Source of the DNA: VXPQ01 sp964608315
GTDB taxonomy: Bacteria; Bacteroidota; Rhodothermia; Rhodothermales; VXPQ01
Length of the DNA stretch: 64,000 nucleotides
Assembly: GCA_964608315.1 (NCBI GenBank)
Contig: CAZSNF010000012.1
Span: 32,165 to 96,164, forward strand
Reading direction: 5' to 3'
A program made the translations under genes and the position numbers. The notes under the pieces were generated by a model. That model ran no database searches. It was not told the DNA's origin and saw nothing but the letters and a program-made list of their open reading frames with translations. This document shows positions 25,534 to 34,816 of this stretch, one piece after another. Each line of letters opens with the position of its first letter. The first letter of the stretch is position 1.

Positions 25534-26628
25534 CTACACATTGAACCGGAACAGGATCACGTCGCCGTCCGCCACGACATAGTCTTTGCCTTCGGCGCGC
25601 AGCACGCCCGCTTCCCGGGCCGCCGCTTCCGAACCGTATCGGAAGAATTCCTCGCACCGGATTGTTTCCGCCCGAATGAATCCCCGCTCGAAATCCGAAT
25701 GAATGACGCCCGCCGCCGCAGGCGCGCGCGTACCTTGCTCAACCGTCCAGGCCCGCGTTTCCTTCGGCCCGGTCGTAAAAAACGTAATGAGATTCAGCAA
25801 GGCGTATCCGGCGGCGACAAACCGGTCCATGCCCGGCGCCTTGAGGCCCAGCTCCTCAAGCCAGGCAGCTCGCTCCTCGTCGTTCAGCGCCGCCAGCTGC
25901 GCCTCGATGTCGGCGCAAACGACCACGCAGGAGAAACCCTCCGCCGCGGCGATCTGACGCACGACGGCGGCGTGCGGCCCCCCGTCGGGCAGGTCGGCCT
26001 CCGCCGCGTTGGCGACGTAAAGCACCGGTTTCGCCGACAAAAGAAACAGGGACGCGAGGCGGTCTTCGTCCCCGGGGCGCCCGGGAAAGGTGCGCGCCGG
26101 TTTGCCTGCCGCTGCATGGGCGTACACCTGCTCGACGAAGGCAAGTTCTTCCCGCAGCGCGCGATCTCCGCCCTTGGCCTGCTTTGCCGTTTTCTCAATG
26201 CGGCGCTCAAGAGATTCCAGGTCCTTCAACAACAATTCCGTGTCTACGGTCTCTATGTCGCGCGCCGGATTCACCGCCCCGGAGACATGGGTCACATCGG
26301 GATCCTCGAAACAACGCACCACATGAACTATCGCATCCACCTCCCGAATATGTCCCAGAAACCGATTCCCCAGCCCCTCGCCCCTGGACGCCCCTTCGAC
26401 CAGACCTGCAATATCCACATATTCGACTGCGGCGGGCGTCGCCTTTGCGGAGCCGGACAGCGCCGCCAGGCGATAAAGCCGCTCGTCGGGAACAGGCGCC
26501 ATGCCCACATTCGGCTCGATCGTGCAAAAAGGATAATTCTCTGATCGCGCTCCCGCGCCGCTCAGCACATTGAAGAGCGACGATTTGCCCACATTGGGCA
26601 AGCCCGCGATGCCGCAGCGTAAAGCCAT
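25534..26628 (-). CDS. ychF: Redox-regulated ATPase YchF (OBG family)
   Basis: A 364-residue P-loop protein that prefers ATP over GTP and binds ribosomes. G1 is GLPNVGKSS (9-17), G3 region YVDIAGLVEGAS, and the altered G4 NAAEAD replaces NKxD, as in YchF. The C-terminal TGS-like domain contains FFTTGPKETRAWTV and ends DGDVILFRFNV. It lies 37 bp downstream of nusB on the same strand. Confidence 0.96.
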   Translation of the reverse strand: MALRCGIAGLPNVGKSSLFNVLSGAGARSENYPFCTIEPNVGMAPVPDERLYRLAALSGSAKATPAAVEYVDIAGLVEGASRGEGLGNRFLGHIREVDAIVHVVRCFEDPDVTHVSGAVNPARDIETVDTELLLKDLESLERRIEKTAKQAKGGDRALREELAFVEQVYAHAAAGKPARTFPGRPGDEDRLASLFLLSAKPVLYVANAAEADLPDGGPHAAVVRQIAAAEGFSCVVVCADIEAQLAALNDEERAAWLEELGLKAPGMDRFVAAGYALLNLITFFTTGPKETRAWTVEQGTRAPAAAGVIHSDFERGFIRAETIRCEEFFRYGSEAAAREAGVLRAEGKDYVVADGDVILFRFNV

Positions 26629-26665
26629 GCGATTTTGTTCAGCGTATCCGTTCGTTGCGGGGCGA

Positions 26666-27172
26666 CTATTCCGTTTCCCTGCGGAGCGGCTCTGCGCCGG
26701 CGCGTTTCAGAACAGAATCCATTCCGATCAGGCCTCGCCCCGACTTTTTCAGCAGGCGCTTCTTGTGAAGGTCGCACAACACCGCATCAAGAATGCCATT
26801 GATGAAGCCCCCGCTTTCCGCCGTACTGAATCGCTTGACGATTTCGATCGCCTCGTTGATGGACACTTTCGGAGGAATATCCTCAAAGGCCAGCATTTCG
26901 GCGAGCGCCATGCGAAGCGCAATGCGGTCGACCAGCGCGATGCGCGACAAATGCCAGTTTTCCGAATGAGACCCGATGATTTCGTCAAGACGAACAAGAT
27001 GTTGCTGGACCCACCAGAAAAGGCGCTGGGCGAACGCCAGCGCCGCCGCATCGCCGCAAAGTTTGGGTGCAATGATCGTCTCGACAATGTGGGCGGCGTC
27101 TTCTCCGCCCGCAATTTCGGTCGCGTAGAGCGCCTGCATCACGCATTTTCTGGCCTCTCTGCGGTTATGCAT
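26666..27172 (-). CDS. nusB: Transcription antitermination factor NusB
   Basis: A 168-residue all-helical RNA-binding protein that with NusE/S10 recognises boxA in rRNA leaders. MHNRREARKCVMQALYATE is the arginine-rich family start. The C-terminal part has VSINEAIEIVKRFSTAESGGFINGILD. It heads a probable nusB-ychF operon. Upstream are two copies of the miniature repeat. Confidence 0.95.
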   Translation of the reverse strand: MHNRREARKCVMQALYATEIAGGEDAAHIVETIIAPKLCGDAAALAFAQRLFWWVQQHLVRLDEIIGSHSENWHLSRIALVDRIALRMALAEMLAFEDIPPKVSINEAIEIVKRFSTAESGGFINGILDAVLCDLHKKRLLKKSGRGLIGMDSVLKRAGAEPLRRETE

Positions 27173-27224
27173 ATGTCAAAGACGATCTATCGGGGGGCGG
27201 CGAAGAATCGTCGCTGAAAACATG

Positions 27225-27265
27225 AAGGATACGCTGATCGAAGCAGATTTAATCAGCGTATCCTT
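27225..27265. repeat. Minimal miniature-repeat hairpin (ends only)
   Basis: Two 14-bp arms, AAGGATACGCTGAT and its exact complement, are separated by 13 bp. This is a complete but tiny member that retains only the tips. It is the undisrupted counterpart of the split outer copy at 21801-22098, which lets the insertion point there be read exactly. Confidence 0.8.
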
Positions 27266-27326
27266 AAGAGGCATCATATTCGCCAAAAGGCTTCAGGTTC
27301 TTGTACGCCGCGAGTTTCTCGCCTTT

Positions 27327-27587
27327 TTCAGGATACTCTGATTAAATGCGTAACGTTCAGAGGCTGCGAGAGGCGCGCTGGCAAGGAATGACGAAGCGAT
27401 GTGGCAGGTCCCACATAATGAGGAATGACACAGCCAGAGCGCCTCTCGCAGCCTCCCGAAGGACGCTTCACGTCCGCCATGCACCGAATCCGCAGCGTTT
27501 ACCGCTGATTGCAACGATGCCAGCATAATGTCCTGTACCCACGAACGTGAAGCGCTGATCGAAGCAGATTTAATCAGAGTGCCTTTA
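27327..27587 (+). mobile_element. Full-length miniature inverted-repeat element (copy C)
   Basis: 261 bp with terminal arms of the GGATACTCTGATTAA type; the right tip has decayed (AGAGTGCCTTTA). The internal hairpin ATGTGG-CAGGTC-CCACAT is at 27399-27416. An outward-reading start codon followed by the codons for MSCTHEREALIEADLIRV runs through the right arm. It lies between nusB and comEC, making up most of that 445-bp gene-free stretch together with the minimal copy. Confidence 0.85.
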
Positions 27588-27617
27588 CTGGTTTATTGGG
27601 CAATCCATGGCCAGACC

Positions 27618-30119
27618 CTATCGCCAATGTACGCGCCGAAGCGTCTTTCCGTCCGTACGAAACCATACGCCGCCCGATTTCGAGGTCAACGCCACCTCGA
27701 AGCCGGCAGATTCCAGACGATCCAGTATTTCCTGGTTCGGGAGGCCGTAGCGGTTTCGCTCCGCCACGCTTACGATCGCATACGGCTTTCGGGCGCTTTC
27801 TTTCCATCCTGTCGCACTGTTGAGAAACGCCGGAATCGAACTAGTTTTGGAGCCATGGTGCCCCACCTTCAGCACGTGACTTTGCAGCAGGTTCCGGTAT
27901 CGTTGCGCAATGTGCAGTTCGGCTTCGAGCGGAGCATCCCCCATAAACAAAAACGACAGCGCGCCGTAGCGCACAAGCAGCACCACGGAATGCGCATTGG
28001 GGTCCTCTTCGGGGATATCCTCAAGGGGATACAGCACATAGATGCGCACGTCGGGCGACAGCGACAAGGAATCGCCTGCGCGGACTGCGCGATGCGGAAT
28101 GCGCAGGCTGTCCAGCATCGCATTGGTTTCCTCGAAAAGCCTTGACGAGTGCTGGTAGCCCGAGCGAAACACGCGGCGCACGGGAACAGAACGCAACACG
28201 GACGCAACGCCCCCGATATGGTCGCTATCAGGATGGGTAATCACGATGGCGGCGAGTTCGTCGACGCCATGGTACGCCAACTGGGGCGTTACGAAGCGGC
28301 TCCCCGCATCGCTTCCGGTAAAAGGAGAGCGGGGCCCTGCATCGATAAGCACCCCCTCGCCGTTGGGAAGACGAAGCAGCGCAGCATCCCCCTGACCGAC
28401 ATCCAGATAAATGACGTCAAGGCCCGGGCGATACCGTCCGCTTGCGACCCCCTGAACCACATCTCCGACAAGAAGGATCAGCACAAGGACAATGCAACGC
28501 CAGCGTACCCGGGGACGATACCATGCGGCGAGAGATATTCCCAATAACGTCAGGACAATGATCGGGAGCGGACGTTCCAGACTCCACCGAACGACGCTCC
28601 ACCCCATAAAGCGGTCTCCGAACACGGATACGTGCAGTAAAGCCGAAGCCAACGCACTGGAGGCAGCGCCGAGAATTTCGCCCAAAACAGGCGCTGCGCT
28701 TCCAAAAACAACCGCCGCTACTCCGGCGATGAGCGCGCCTGTCGTCAATGGAATGCCCGGCAGATTCAGCGCAAGACCTCCTAATCCAACCTGTCCGAAA
28801 TGATAAAGCGTTACAGGTAATGTGCCTATGGTTGCGGACAATGTGACGGTGATTCCGGAATGCACATACGTTCCCAAACGCGACGGCGGTGTCGGAATCC
28901 AGGCCGCGAGCAAAGGCGCCAGCGTGAGAATGGCCGCTACGGCGGAAACGGAAAGTTGAAATCCCGCCTCGAAAAGATGCGCAGGGGCCACAGCCAGCAG
29001 AACGCACACGGCGGCGCCGAGACTATTCAGGGATTGCGCAGGACGTTGCAACGATGTAGCGGCCAGAAACAACGAAGCCATTACCACCGCGCGAACAACC
29101 GATGCAGAGCATCCCGTGAGCAACATGTACCCTGTGAGCAAAATCACCGTGCATGCTACCCGAAGGATATCTACCGTCCGCCAACTCAGGCGGAGCCTGT
29201 ACAGGAGAGGTCCCAGCAAGTGGTACAAAATCATTCCGACCACCATCACGTGCAGCCCGGATACGGCCAATAAATGCAAAAGACCCATACGGGCAAAGCG
29301 ATCCCGGGTATCGCTATCGAGTTGCCTGCGATCTCCAAGGAGCAGCGCATGAAGAATGGCTTGCGTATCGGGATCAGGCAAAAAACGGTTCAGACTGGAT
29401 TGGACGAATGCGCGGGCGGGTTCGAGCAGACATCCCATGCTGCGCCGATCTTGCCCTGTTCGCTCCAGCCCGCCTTCTGCAAGGTACAGGCGAGCATAGA
29501 TGCGCTTGCGAAACAGGTACCTTCCGTAATCGAACTCGCCGGGATTCCGGGCTTGGGGCAAATCGGCGAGACGTCCCCGCAGGCGCACCTGATCGCATCG
29601 TCCGGGTCGCCGGTCGGGCGGCGCGGCAGACCGACCGGATACGAGCAAGCCAACCGGATAGCGATCTCCATTCCGGTCCAGTCGGAGCATGAAGCGGATT
29701 GACCCCGCATCGCCTGCAGGATCGTCAAGAATACGTCCTTCCCATACGGTTTCTTCGCCGTGCATGAGCGCTTCGAACAATGGATGCTCATGGGGAAGCG
29801 CATAAAAAGTGGCGTACCGAAGCCCTCCGAAACACGCCGTGAGGAACAGGCCCGCCAGAACCATGAGCAACGGACGAAATGCGCTTCTCAGGGAGCGCAA
29901 ACCGGGCAGGACGCGAAAAAGCGCCGCGCAAACGGCAAGGCTCGCCAGTAAGCCGCCCCATGCTTCGGGGTCCATCCGGCCTTCGTGCGCAATCAGAATA
30001 CCCAACCCGAGGGCTATGGCCGCCCAGCAGGCCGGATATCGTTTCGGCGGGGATTTCTCGGGAGCAGACACTAATATGCAGAATTCAGGACCTGGACAAA
30101 CTATCTCCCCAAGACACAT
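27618..30119 (-). CDS. comEC: ComEC/Rec2 family DNA uptake channel
   Basis: An 833-residue multi-pass membrane protein for transport of single-stranded DNA in natural competence. N-terminal helices and a DUF4131/OB-like domain come first (about 30-230). The Competence domain follows, with ALLLGDRRQLDSDTRDRFARMGLLHLLAVSGLH and many hydrophobic helices. The C-terminal metallo-beta-lactamase domain has DVGQGDAALLRLPNG and ITHPDSDHIGG. All three domains are intact. The exact start is uncertain. No other competence genes are in the window. Confidence 0.92.
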   Translation of the reverse strand: MCLGEIVCPGPEFCILVSAPEKSPPKRYPACWAAIALGLGILIAHEGRMDPEAWGGLLASLAVCAALFRVLPGLRSLRSAFRPLLMVLAGLFLTACFGGLRYATFYALPHEHPLFEALMHGEETVWEGRILDDPAGDAGSIRFMLRLDRNGDRYPVGLLVSGRSAAPPDRRPGRCDQVRLRGRLADLPQARNPGEFDYGRYLFRKRIYARLYLAEGGLERTGQDRRSMGCLLEPARAFVQSSLNRFLPDPDTQAILHALLLGDRRQLDSDTRDRFARMGLLHLLAVSGLHVMVVGMILYHLLGPLLYRLRLSWRTVDILRVACTVILLTGYMLLTGCSASVVRAVVMASLFLAATSLQRPAQSLNSLGAAVCVLLAVAPAHLFEAGFQLSVSAVAAILTLAPLLAAWIPTPPSRLGTYVHSGITVTLSATIGTLPVTLYHFGQVGLGGLALNLPGIPLTTGALIAGVAAVVFGSAAPVLGEILGAASSALASALLHVSVFGDRFMGWSVVRWSLERPLPIIVLTLLGISLAAWYRPRVRWRCIVLVLILLVGDVVQGVASGRYRPGLDVIYLDVGQGDAALLRLPNGEGVLIDAGPRSPFTGSDAGSRFVTPQLAYHGVDELAAIVITHPDSDHIGGVASVLRSVPVRRVFRSGYQHSSRLFEETNAMLDSLRIPHRAVRAGDSLSLSPDVRIYVLYPLEDIPEEDPNAHSVVLLVRYGALSFLFMGDAPLEAELHIAQRYRNLLQSHVLKVGHHGSKTSSIPAFLNSATGWKESARKPYAIVSVAERNRYGLPNQEILDRLESAGFEVALTSKSGGVWFRTDGKTLRRVHWR

Positions 30120-30156
30120 TCCCCCTTAAAACATAACGTCCAGCCCGAAATTCAAA

Positions 30157-30190
30157 GGACACTCTGGTCAAGTCTGCTTTGCTCAGCGCA
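30157..30190. repeat. Degenerate miniature-repeat fragment
   Basis: AAGGACACTCTGGTCAAG followed by CTTTGCTCAGCGCATC weakly matches the element ends. It sits just upstream of comEC, on the edge of the origin-like intergenic region. Confidence 0.35.
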
Positions 30191-30300
30191 TCGCTTGCGC
30201 CCGCAAAAGACGCCATGACAGCATCCTTGTCATCAGCCGCGAAAACACGGCTTCGGCGTATTGCGGATGTAATGCGCTTCGGGAAGCTGCGAGGAGCAGG

Positions 30301-30593
30301 CTATCCACACATTTGGCGGTTATTCCCTTGTTCTACTATTTACTTTAATTTTTTTAAATAAATATGTCGTAGTAGTAGGGGCTGTGGATATGTGGACAAA
30401 AGGTTTATGTACAAGTTATCCTCATATTGTTGAAAACTTTTTCCCACAGATTTTTGCGCGTTCTTTCGGGAAGACGTGTGGACAGATACTTCCGATGCAG
30501 ACAGGTTATTCACGTTGTCTCTCCATTCATTCACGCGTCGTCGGGTGTGCGCATCGACAGAGTAAGTTGTGGATATGAGCGCACTTATGCACT
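30301..30593 (+). other. Candidate chromosomal origin of replication (oriC)
   Basis: A 547-bp gap between comEC and pgi carries a dense DnaA-box cluster: CTATCCACA at 30301, TGTGGATAT at 30383, TGTGGACAA at 30391 (overlapping the previous by one base), TTATCCTCA at 30416, TGTGGACAG at 30477, TGTGGATAT at 30568, plus weaker TTATTCACG at 30506 and TTATGCACT at 30585. Left of the tandem pair are GGGC, then TAG TAG TAG (30370-30378), then an AT-rich stretch at about 30320-30365. That order, box pair, GC spacer, DnaA-trios and unwinding element, matches the basal unwinding system described for bacterial origins. Confidence 0.8.
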
Positions 30594-30666
30594 TGGTCCG
30601 TCGCCGTCCTGCGAGATGGGGATAAAAAGGGGAGTAACCCCCGATTTTTCCACGCGTGGCGCGCAG

Positions 30667-31953
30667 TTACGGTTTGCCGAGTCGCTTGAACATTTCTTTC
30701 TTGTATGCCTCGACGCCGGGCTGGTTGAAAGGGTTTACGCCAAGCAGGTACCCGGAGACGGCGACCGCGTGTTCGAAAAAGTAGATGGCCTCGCCAAGAC
30801 ATTTTGGAGAGATTTTTTCCAACCATAACGTAAGGTTGGGTACGCCGCCGTCTGCGTGCGCCTTCGTCGTGCCCTCCCAGGCGGCTCGGTTGATGGTTGG
30901 CAAGGACCGTCCGGCCAGGTAGCCAAGGCCGTCCAGGTCCCCCGAACCGAAGACAGGTTCTTCCGGGACGGACAGCGCATGGCCTGCTCTCTCGACCATC
31001 AGGAATGTTTCCATCAGGGATCGTTGGCCCTCCTGAACGTACTGCCCGATGGAATGTAAATCCGTAGAGTATTGCGCGACGAACGGAAACAGACCCGTCC
31101 CGTTTTTGCCTTCGCTTTCCCCAAAGAGTTGTTGCCACCAGCGCCCGAAGCCGTATAATGCGGGCTCGAATACGGAAAACAGGTCGATGGACAAGCCTTG
31201 GCGCAGCAGGACGGACCGAATGGCTGCGTACGACAAGGCAGGGTTGTCGTTTGGGGACGCCAACTGGACCAGGGCGGAGGCGGCTCCCTGGAAAAGTTCG
31301 CGGATGTCGACGCCTGCCGCGGCGATGGGCAGCAAACCAACGGGAGTCAGTACGGAAAAACGCCCCCCCACATTTTCCGGGATGACATATTTTTTATACC
31401 CGCGGGTTGCGCGCAAGGTATTGAGCGCGCCCTTTTTCGGGTCGGTCGTGACAATAATGCGCTCGTTTGCGTCGTCGAAATTTTTTTCGAGATATTGTCG
31501 AATGCAGCGAAACGCAATGGCGGGCTCCAGCGTGCGCCCGCTTTTGGAGATGACATTGACGAAAACGGATTTGCCCTGCGCATATTCGAGGAGATCGTGC
31601 AGATAAGCGCTGCTCATGTGATGCCCCGCGAAAAAGATTTCGGGCGTCTCCGCACGGCCCCGAAAGGTTGGAGACAGCGCTTGTATCACGGCTTCTGCGC
31701 CGAGATACGACCCCCCGATGCCTATGCAAATCAGCATATCGGCTTCGTTTCGGATGTGTCGGGCGGTTTCTGCAATGTCGTCCAGCAATGCGTAATCCGG
31801 GTGTGTCAAAAGGTCTCGCCACCCCGTGGCGTCGCCGCCGGGCCCGGATTTTTCGATGAGGCAGCGGTGCGCCTCAGAGGCAGCAATCAACTGCCTGTCC
31901 AGCGCGTCGGGATCGACAAAGGGGGAAATGTGTTCGTAATTGAGGCGAAGCAT
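30667..31953 (-). CDS. pgi: Glucose-6-phosphate isomerase
   Basis: Interconverts glucose-6-phosphate and fructose-6-phosphate. The 428-residue length matches the short bacterial form. Substrate motifs include CIGIGGSYLGAEAV, NVISKSGRTLEPAIAF, GGRFSVLTPVGLLP and the C-terminal NPFNQPGVEAYK. Start chosen at MLRLNYEHIS; an ATG ten codons upstream would overlap the divergent NUDIX gene. The downstream end abuts the origin candidate. Confidence 0.95.
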   Translation of the reverse strand: MLRLNYEHISPFVDPDALDRQLIAASEAHRCLIEKSGPGGDATGWRDLLTHPDYALLDDIAETARHIRNEADMLICIGIGGSYLGAEAVIQALSPTFRGRAETPEIFFAGHHMSSAYLHDLLEYAQGKSVFVNVISKSGRTLEPAIAFRCIRQYLEKNFDDANERIIVTTDPKKGALNTLRATRGYKKYVIPENVGGRFSVLTPVGLLPIAAAGVDIRELFQGAASALVQLASPNDNPALSYAAIRSVLLRQGLSIDLFSVFEPALYGFGRWWQQLFGESEGKNGTGLFPFVAQYSTDLHSIGQYVQEGQRSLMETFLMVERAGHALSVPEEPVFGSGDLDGLGYLAGRSLPTINRAAWEGTTKAHADGGVPNLTLWLEKISPKCLGEAIYFFEHAVAVSGYLLGVNPFNQPGVEAYKKEMFKRLGKP

Positions 31954-31963
31954 AAAGGCGTCT

Positions 31964-32668
31964 ATGCCAAAAGAGAAAAACATGCACGAAGTTGTTCAGG
32001 GAGATGTCACAAGCCGTCTGGCGTTTTGCTGCGCCGATGCGCGGCGGACGAGAAGCGCGGCCCGCGAGGGTCTCCATCCGCGGAAAGATACTCTTCCGAC
32101 CTTCGAGCGTTTCGAAGACGCGCAAACGGCCTGTTCAGAGCGGCTTATCGTTATCGACGCGTATGCAAGCGGCGAGGCGGGCCAGGACTGGCGATCCTAT
32201 GCGCCGCCGGAGGCGCTTTGCAATGTGGCGCCGTATCGTCCGCCCGTTTTGATTGTGGCTGCAGGCGGGATCGTTACGCGACGTCGCGGGGCGGATATGG
32301 AAGTGTTGCTGATTTTTCGGCGAGGCATGTGGGATTTACCCAAGGGAAAGGGCAAAAAAAAAGAAAGTGTGAGGCAGTGCGCGCTCCGGGAGGTGCAGGA
32401 GGAGCTGGGGGTCAGGGAGGTGAGCCTCGGACCTCCGCTTGGCGCCACCGTGTATGGCTACGATGTGCATATCCGCCAGGGAACGTATGTGCATGCGGTT
32501 AAAACCACGCACTGGTTTCATATGACCACGACGGCCGAGCGCTTTGTCCCGCAGGCTGAAGAAGGGATCACCGATGTGGCGTGGTTCGCATGGGACGAGG
32601 CGGTGCGGCGGACCGGTTTCGAAGTGTTTCGGCGCCACATGATCCGTATCAGGCGCCTGATAGAATAA
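31964..32668 (+). CDS. NUDIX hydrolase
   Basis: Hydrolyses a nucleoside-diphosphate-linked substrate. The NUDIX box is exact: G, five residues, E, seven residues, REVQEELGV (about 132-154). About 100 N-terminal residues precede the fold, including SERLIVIDAYASGE, without a recognised domain. The start is uncertain between this ATG and one six codons later (MHEVVQGD). The gene is divergent from pgi with only 10 bp between start codons, so the promoters must lie inside one another's coding ends. Substrate not predictable. Confidence 0.85.
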   Translation: MPKEKNMHEVVQGDVTSRLAFCCADARRTRSAAREGLHPRKDTLPTFERFEDAQTACSERLIVIDAYASGEAGQDWRSYAPPEALCNVAPYRPPVLIVAAGGIVTRRRGADMEVLLIFRRGMWDLPKGKGKKKESVRQCALREVQEELGVREVSLGPPLGATVYGYDVHIRQGTYVHAVKTTHWFHMTTTAERFVPQAEEGITDVAWFAWDEAVRRTGFEVFRRHMIRIRRLIE

Positions 32669-32699
32669 CGCAGTGCGTCCGCGCCGCGCCGCCGGTACG

Positions 32700-34460
32700 C
32701 TATGCCGCGGGCTGGCTGCGCCGAATGTCCTTGACGTAGAGTTGGGTTTCCGTACGCCCGTTCCAGGTGTTTTCCTGCACGGAAAAAAGCATGTCGAAGG
32801 GTTGCTGCTCGCTTCTGCATTGCTCCAGCATGTCGTATTGCGAGCCCATCCCGAACCCAATGGCGTTCATGGGGGCGGCTTTGGTCGGATGGCCTTCTTG
32901 CGGTTGTTGCAGTACGCTGAATTTGAGGTGCCGGTCATCTTTGCCGACCTTGCGCGGCGGCCAGGCAGGCAGCAGGCCATTGGCCTGAAACACCGGGCGG
33001 TCGTTCCGGGGACCAAAGGGTTCGAACTGTTTGAGCACCGCCAGAAACCGGCGGTTTATTTCATGCAGGCGCAGGGGCGCATCCACACGGATGGCGGGGC
33101 GGAGCGTTTCGGCCGTTATCATTTTGCCTACGGCCTGATCGAACTGCTCTTGCAATGCCGGAAGTCTGGAGATTTCGAGCGACAGGCCCGCCGCAAAAGC
33201 ATGTCCTCCGAAGCGCGCCAGCAGGTCTTTGCATTCCAGTAGCGCATCGAAAATGTTCACGCCCTCGATAGAACGAGCGGACCCGGTGGCCACGCCGTCT
33301 ATGGTACCGAGGAGAATGGTCGGACGATGGAACCGCTCGACCAGGCGAGACGCCACAATGCCGATCACGCCCGGGAACCAGTCGCGGTCGTGCAACACCA
33401 GCGTATGCTTCATCTTGCCCGAGGTGATCTGGCGCTCGGCGCCTTTTATCGCCGACTCAAGGGTTTCCTGGTCCAGTTCCCGCCGCTGGGCGTTGAGTTC
33501 GTTGAGTTCTTCCGCGTAGCCCTGCGCTACGTTCGGGTCTTCGGCCAGCAGCAGATCGATGGCGGTTTTGGCGGATTTCACGCGCCCGGCGGCATTGATG
33601 CGCGGGGCCATTTTGAACACAATATCGGCGGCGGCGCAGGCGGGGAGGGACACGTTCGCCACTGAAGCCAGCGCCCGCAAGCCCAGCGAGGGGTTTGTGC
33701 GAAGCCGCTCCAGGCCAACGGCGAGCAACACCCGGTTTTCGCCTTCCACGGGGACCATGTCGCTGGCCGTTGCGACGGCGACAAGGTCCAGCAAGTCCAT
33801 GGCCGTCTTCGGATTTTGGCCCAATTTCGCCAGCACGGCCTGTATCAGCTTGAAGCCCACGCTGCATCCGGCGAGTTCCTTGCAGGGATATTTACAATCG
33901 GGTCGCTTGGGGTCCAGCACCGCCACGGCTTCGGGCAATTCGTCTTTCGGCGTGTGGTGGTCGCATACGACCAGGTCCATTCCTTTTTCGCGGGCGTACA
34001 GGGCTTCTGCCGCGGCGGTGACGCCGCAATCCACGGCGATAATGAGTCGCGCGCCAAGGCTGGCCGCCTCGTCAAGGCCCGCGCGGCTTAGTCCGTATCC
34101 GTGCTCGAACCGGTTCGGGACGAAGAAATCTGCGTCTCCGCCCAGCGAGCGCAGAGAAGAAACCAGCAAGGCGGTGGCCGTCGTGCCGTCTACGTCGTAG
34201 TCGCCGTACACGACAATGCGTTCTTTTTCCCGGATCGCCCGCGCCACGCGGTCTGCGGCGGCGGGCATATCCGCCATTAGAAACGGATCGTGCAGGGCGC
34301 TGGCGACCGGGCGAAAGAAGGCGCGCGCGCGGTCGAAGGTGTCAATTCCCCGGAGGATGAGCGCCCGGGAAAGCGCTCCGGGGAGGTTGTTCAATTGCTG
34401 TCCGATATCCCGGACGGCTTCCTCGGAAGGAACGGGGCGAAGAATCCAGCGATGCGTCAT
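32700..34460 (-). CDS. recJ: Single-stranded-DNA-specific exonuclease RecJ
   Basis: A 5'-3' exonuclease for recombination and mismatch repair. The DHH core has VVYGDYDVDGTTATALL, VDCGVT, VVCDHHTPKDELP and the DHHA1 motif FGGHAFAAGLSLE. The OB-like C-terminal domain ends at QLYVKDIR. From MTHRWILRPVPS the product is 586 residues, the normal length. Convergent with the NUDIX gene, 31 bp apart. Confidence 0.95.
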   Translation of the reverse strand: MTHRWILRPVPSEEAVRDIGQQLNNLPGALSRALILRGIDTFDRARAFFRPVASALHDPFLMADMPAAADRVARAIREKERIVVYGDYDVDGTTATALLVSSLRSLGGDADFFVPNRFEHGYGLSRAGLDEAASLGARLIIAVDCGVTAAAEALYAREKGMDLVVCDHHTPKDELPEAVAVLDPKRPDCKYPCKELAGCSVGFKLIQAVLAKLGQNPKTAMDLLDLVAVATASDMVPVEGENRVLLAVGLERLRTNPSLGLRALASVANVSLPACAAADIVFKMAPRINAAGRVKSAKTAIDLLLAEDPNVAQGYAEELNELNAQRRELDQETLESAIKGAERQITSGKMKHTLVLHDRDWFPGVIGIVASRLVERFHRPTILLGTIDGVATGSARSIEGVNIFDALLECKDLLARFGGHAFAAGLSLEISRLPALQEQFDQAVGKMITAETLRPAIRVDAPLRLHEINRRFLAVLKQFEPFGPRNDRPVFQANGLLPAWPPRKVGKDDRHLKFSVLQQPQEGHPTKAAPMNAIGFGMGSQYDMLEQCRSEQQPFDMLFSVQENTWNGRTETQLYVKDIRRSQPAA

Positions 34461-34502
34461 AAGGGACCGGCTTGCCAAGCGCGCCCGTCGAAAAGACGGG
34501 TT

Positions 34503-34525
34503 ATTGCTTTAGTCAGAGTATCTCT
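34503..34525. repeat. Miniature-repeat tip
   Basis: TTTAGTCAGAGTATCTCTGG is a decayed right tip of the element family. It lies upstream of recJ in the 356-bp stretch 34461-34816, which otherwise holds no gene and only the hairpin at 34671. Confidence 0.45.
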
Positions 34526-34670
34526 GGAAGGTAGCCATCTTGCGCTCGCTACGCAAGGCCCCCGTCGGGTCGTCACAGCATTGTTACATTTGGGGATCTT
34601 GCCGAGCGTTTTTTCCTGATGCGGACACGGGAACAGATCGGCGGGCTAAATAATTAAGGACGCAAAATGT

Positions 34671-34693
34671 TGCGCCTAAATAATTTAGGCGCA
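34671..34693 (-). terminator. Perfect 10-bp stem-loop downstream of the beta-helix protein gene
   Basis: TGCGCCTAAA-TAA-TTTAGGCGCA, a perfect inverted repeat with a 3-nt loop, 124 bp past the end of the secreted beta-helix protein gene. On the minus strand the following bases are ACATTTTGC, a weak T tract. It is more T-rich on the plus strand (CTTGGTTTTGTTTTG). It could end transcripts from either side. Confidence 0.6.
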
Positions 34694-34816
34694 CTTGGTT
34701 TTGTTTTGTTTGCAGGCTTGCGAAAAGTGCCGCTGCGGGCAACCGGCGCGGCGGGGATACGCAGAGCCACCTGCCGTGTCGCCAGAATGTGCGCCGGATT
34801 GCCGCAGCGGAGGGGA

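Noticed and set aside
27346..27528. Short ORFs with the same MRNVQRLREARWQGM-type start in several places
   Set aside because: They recur because the miniature element is repeated, and the frames differ in extent and decay between copies; no sign of selection for protein.
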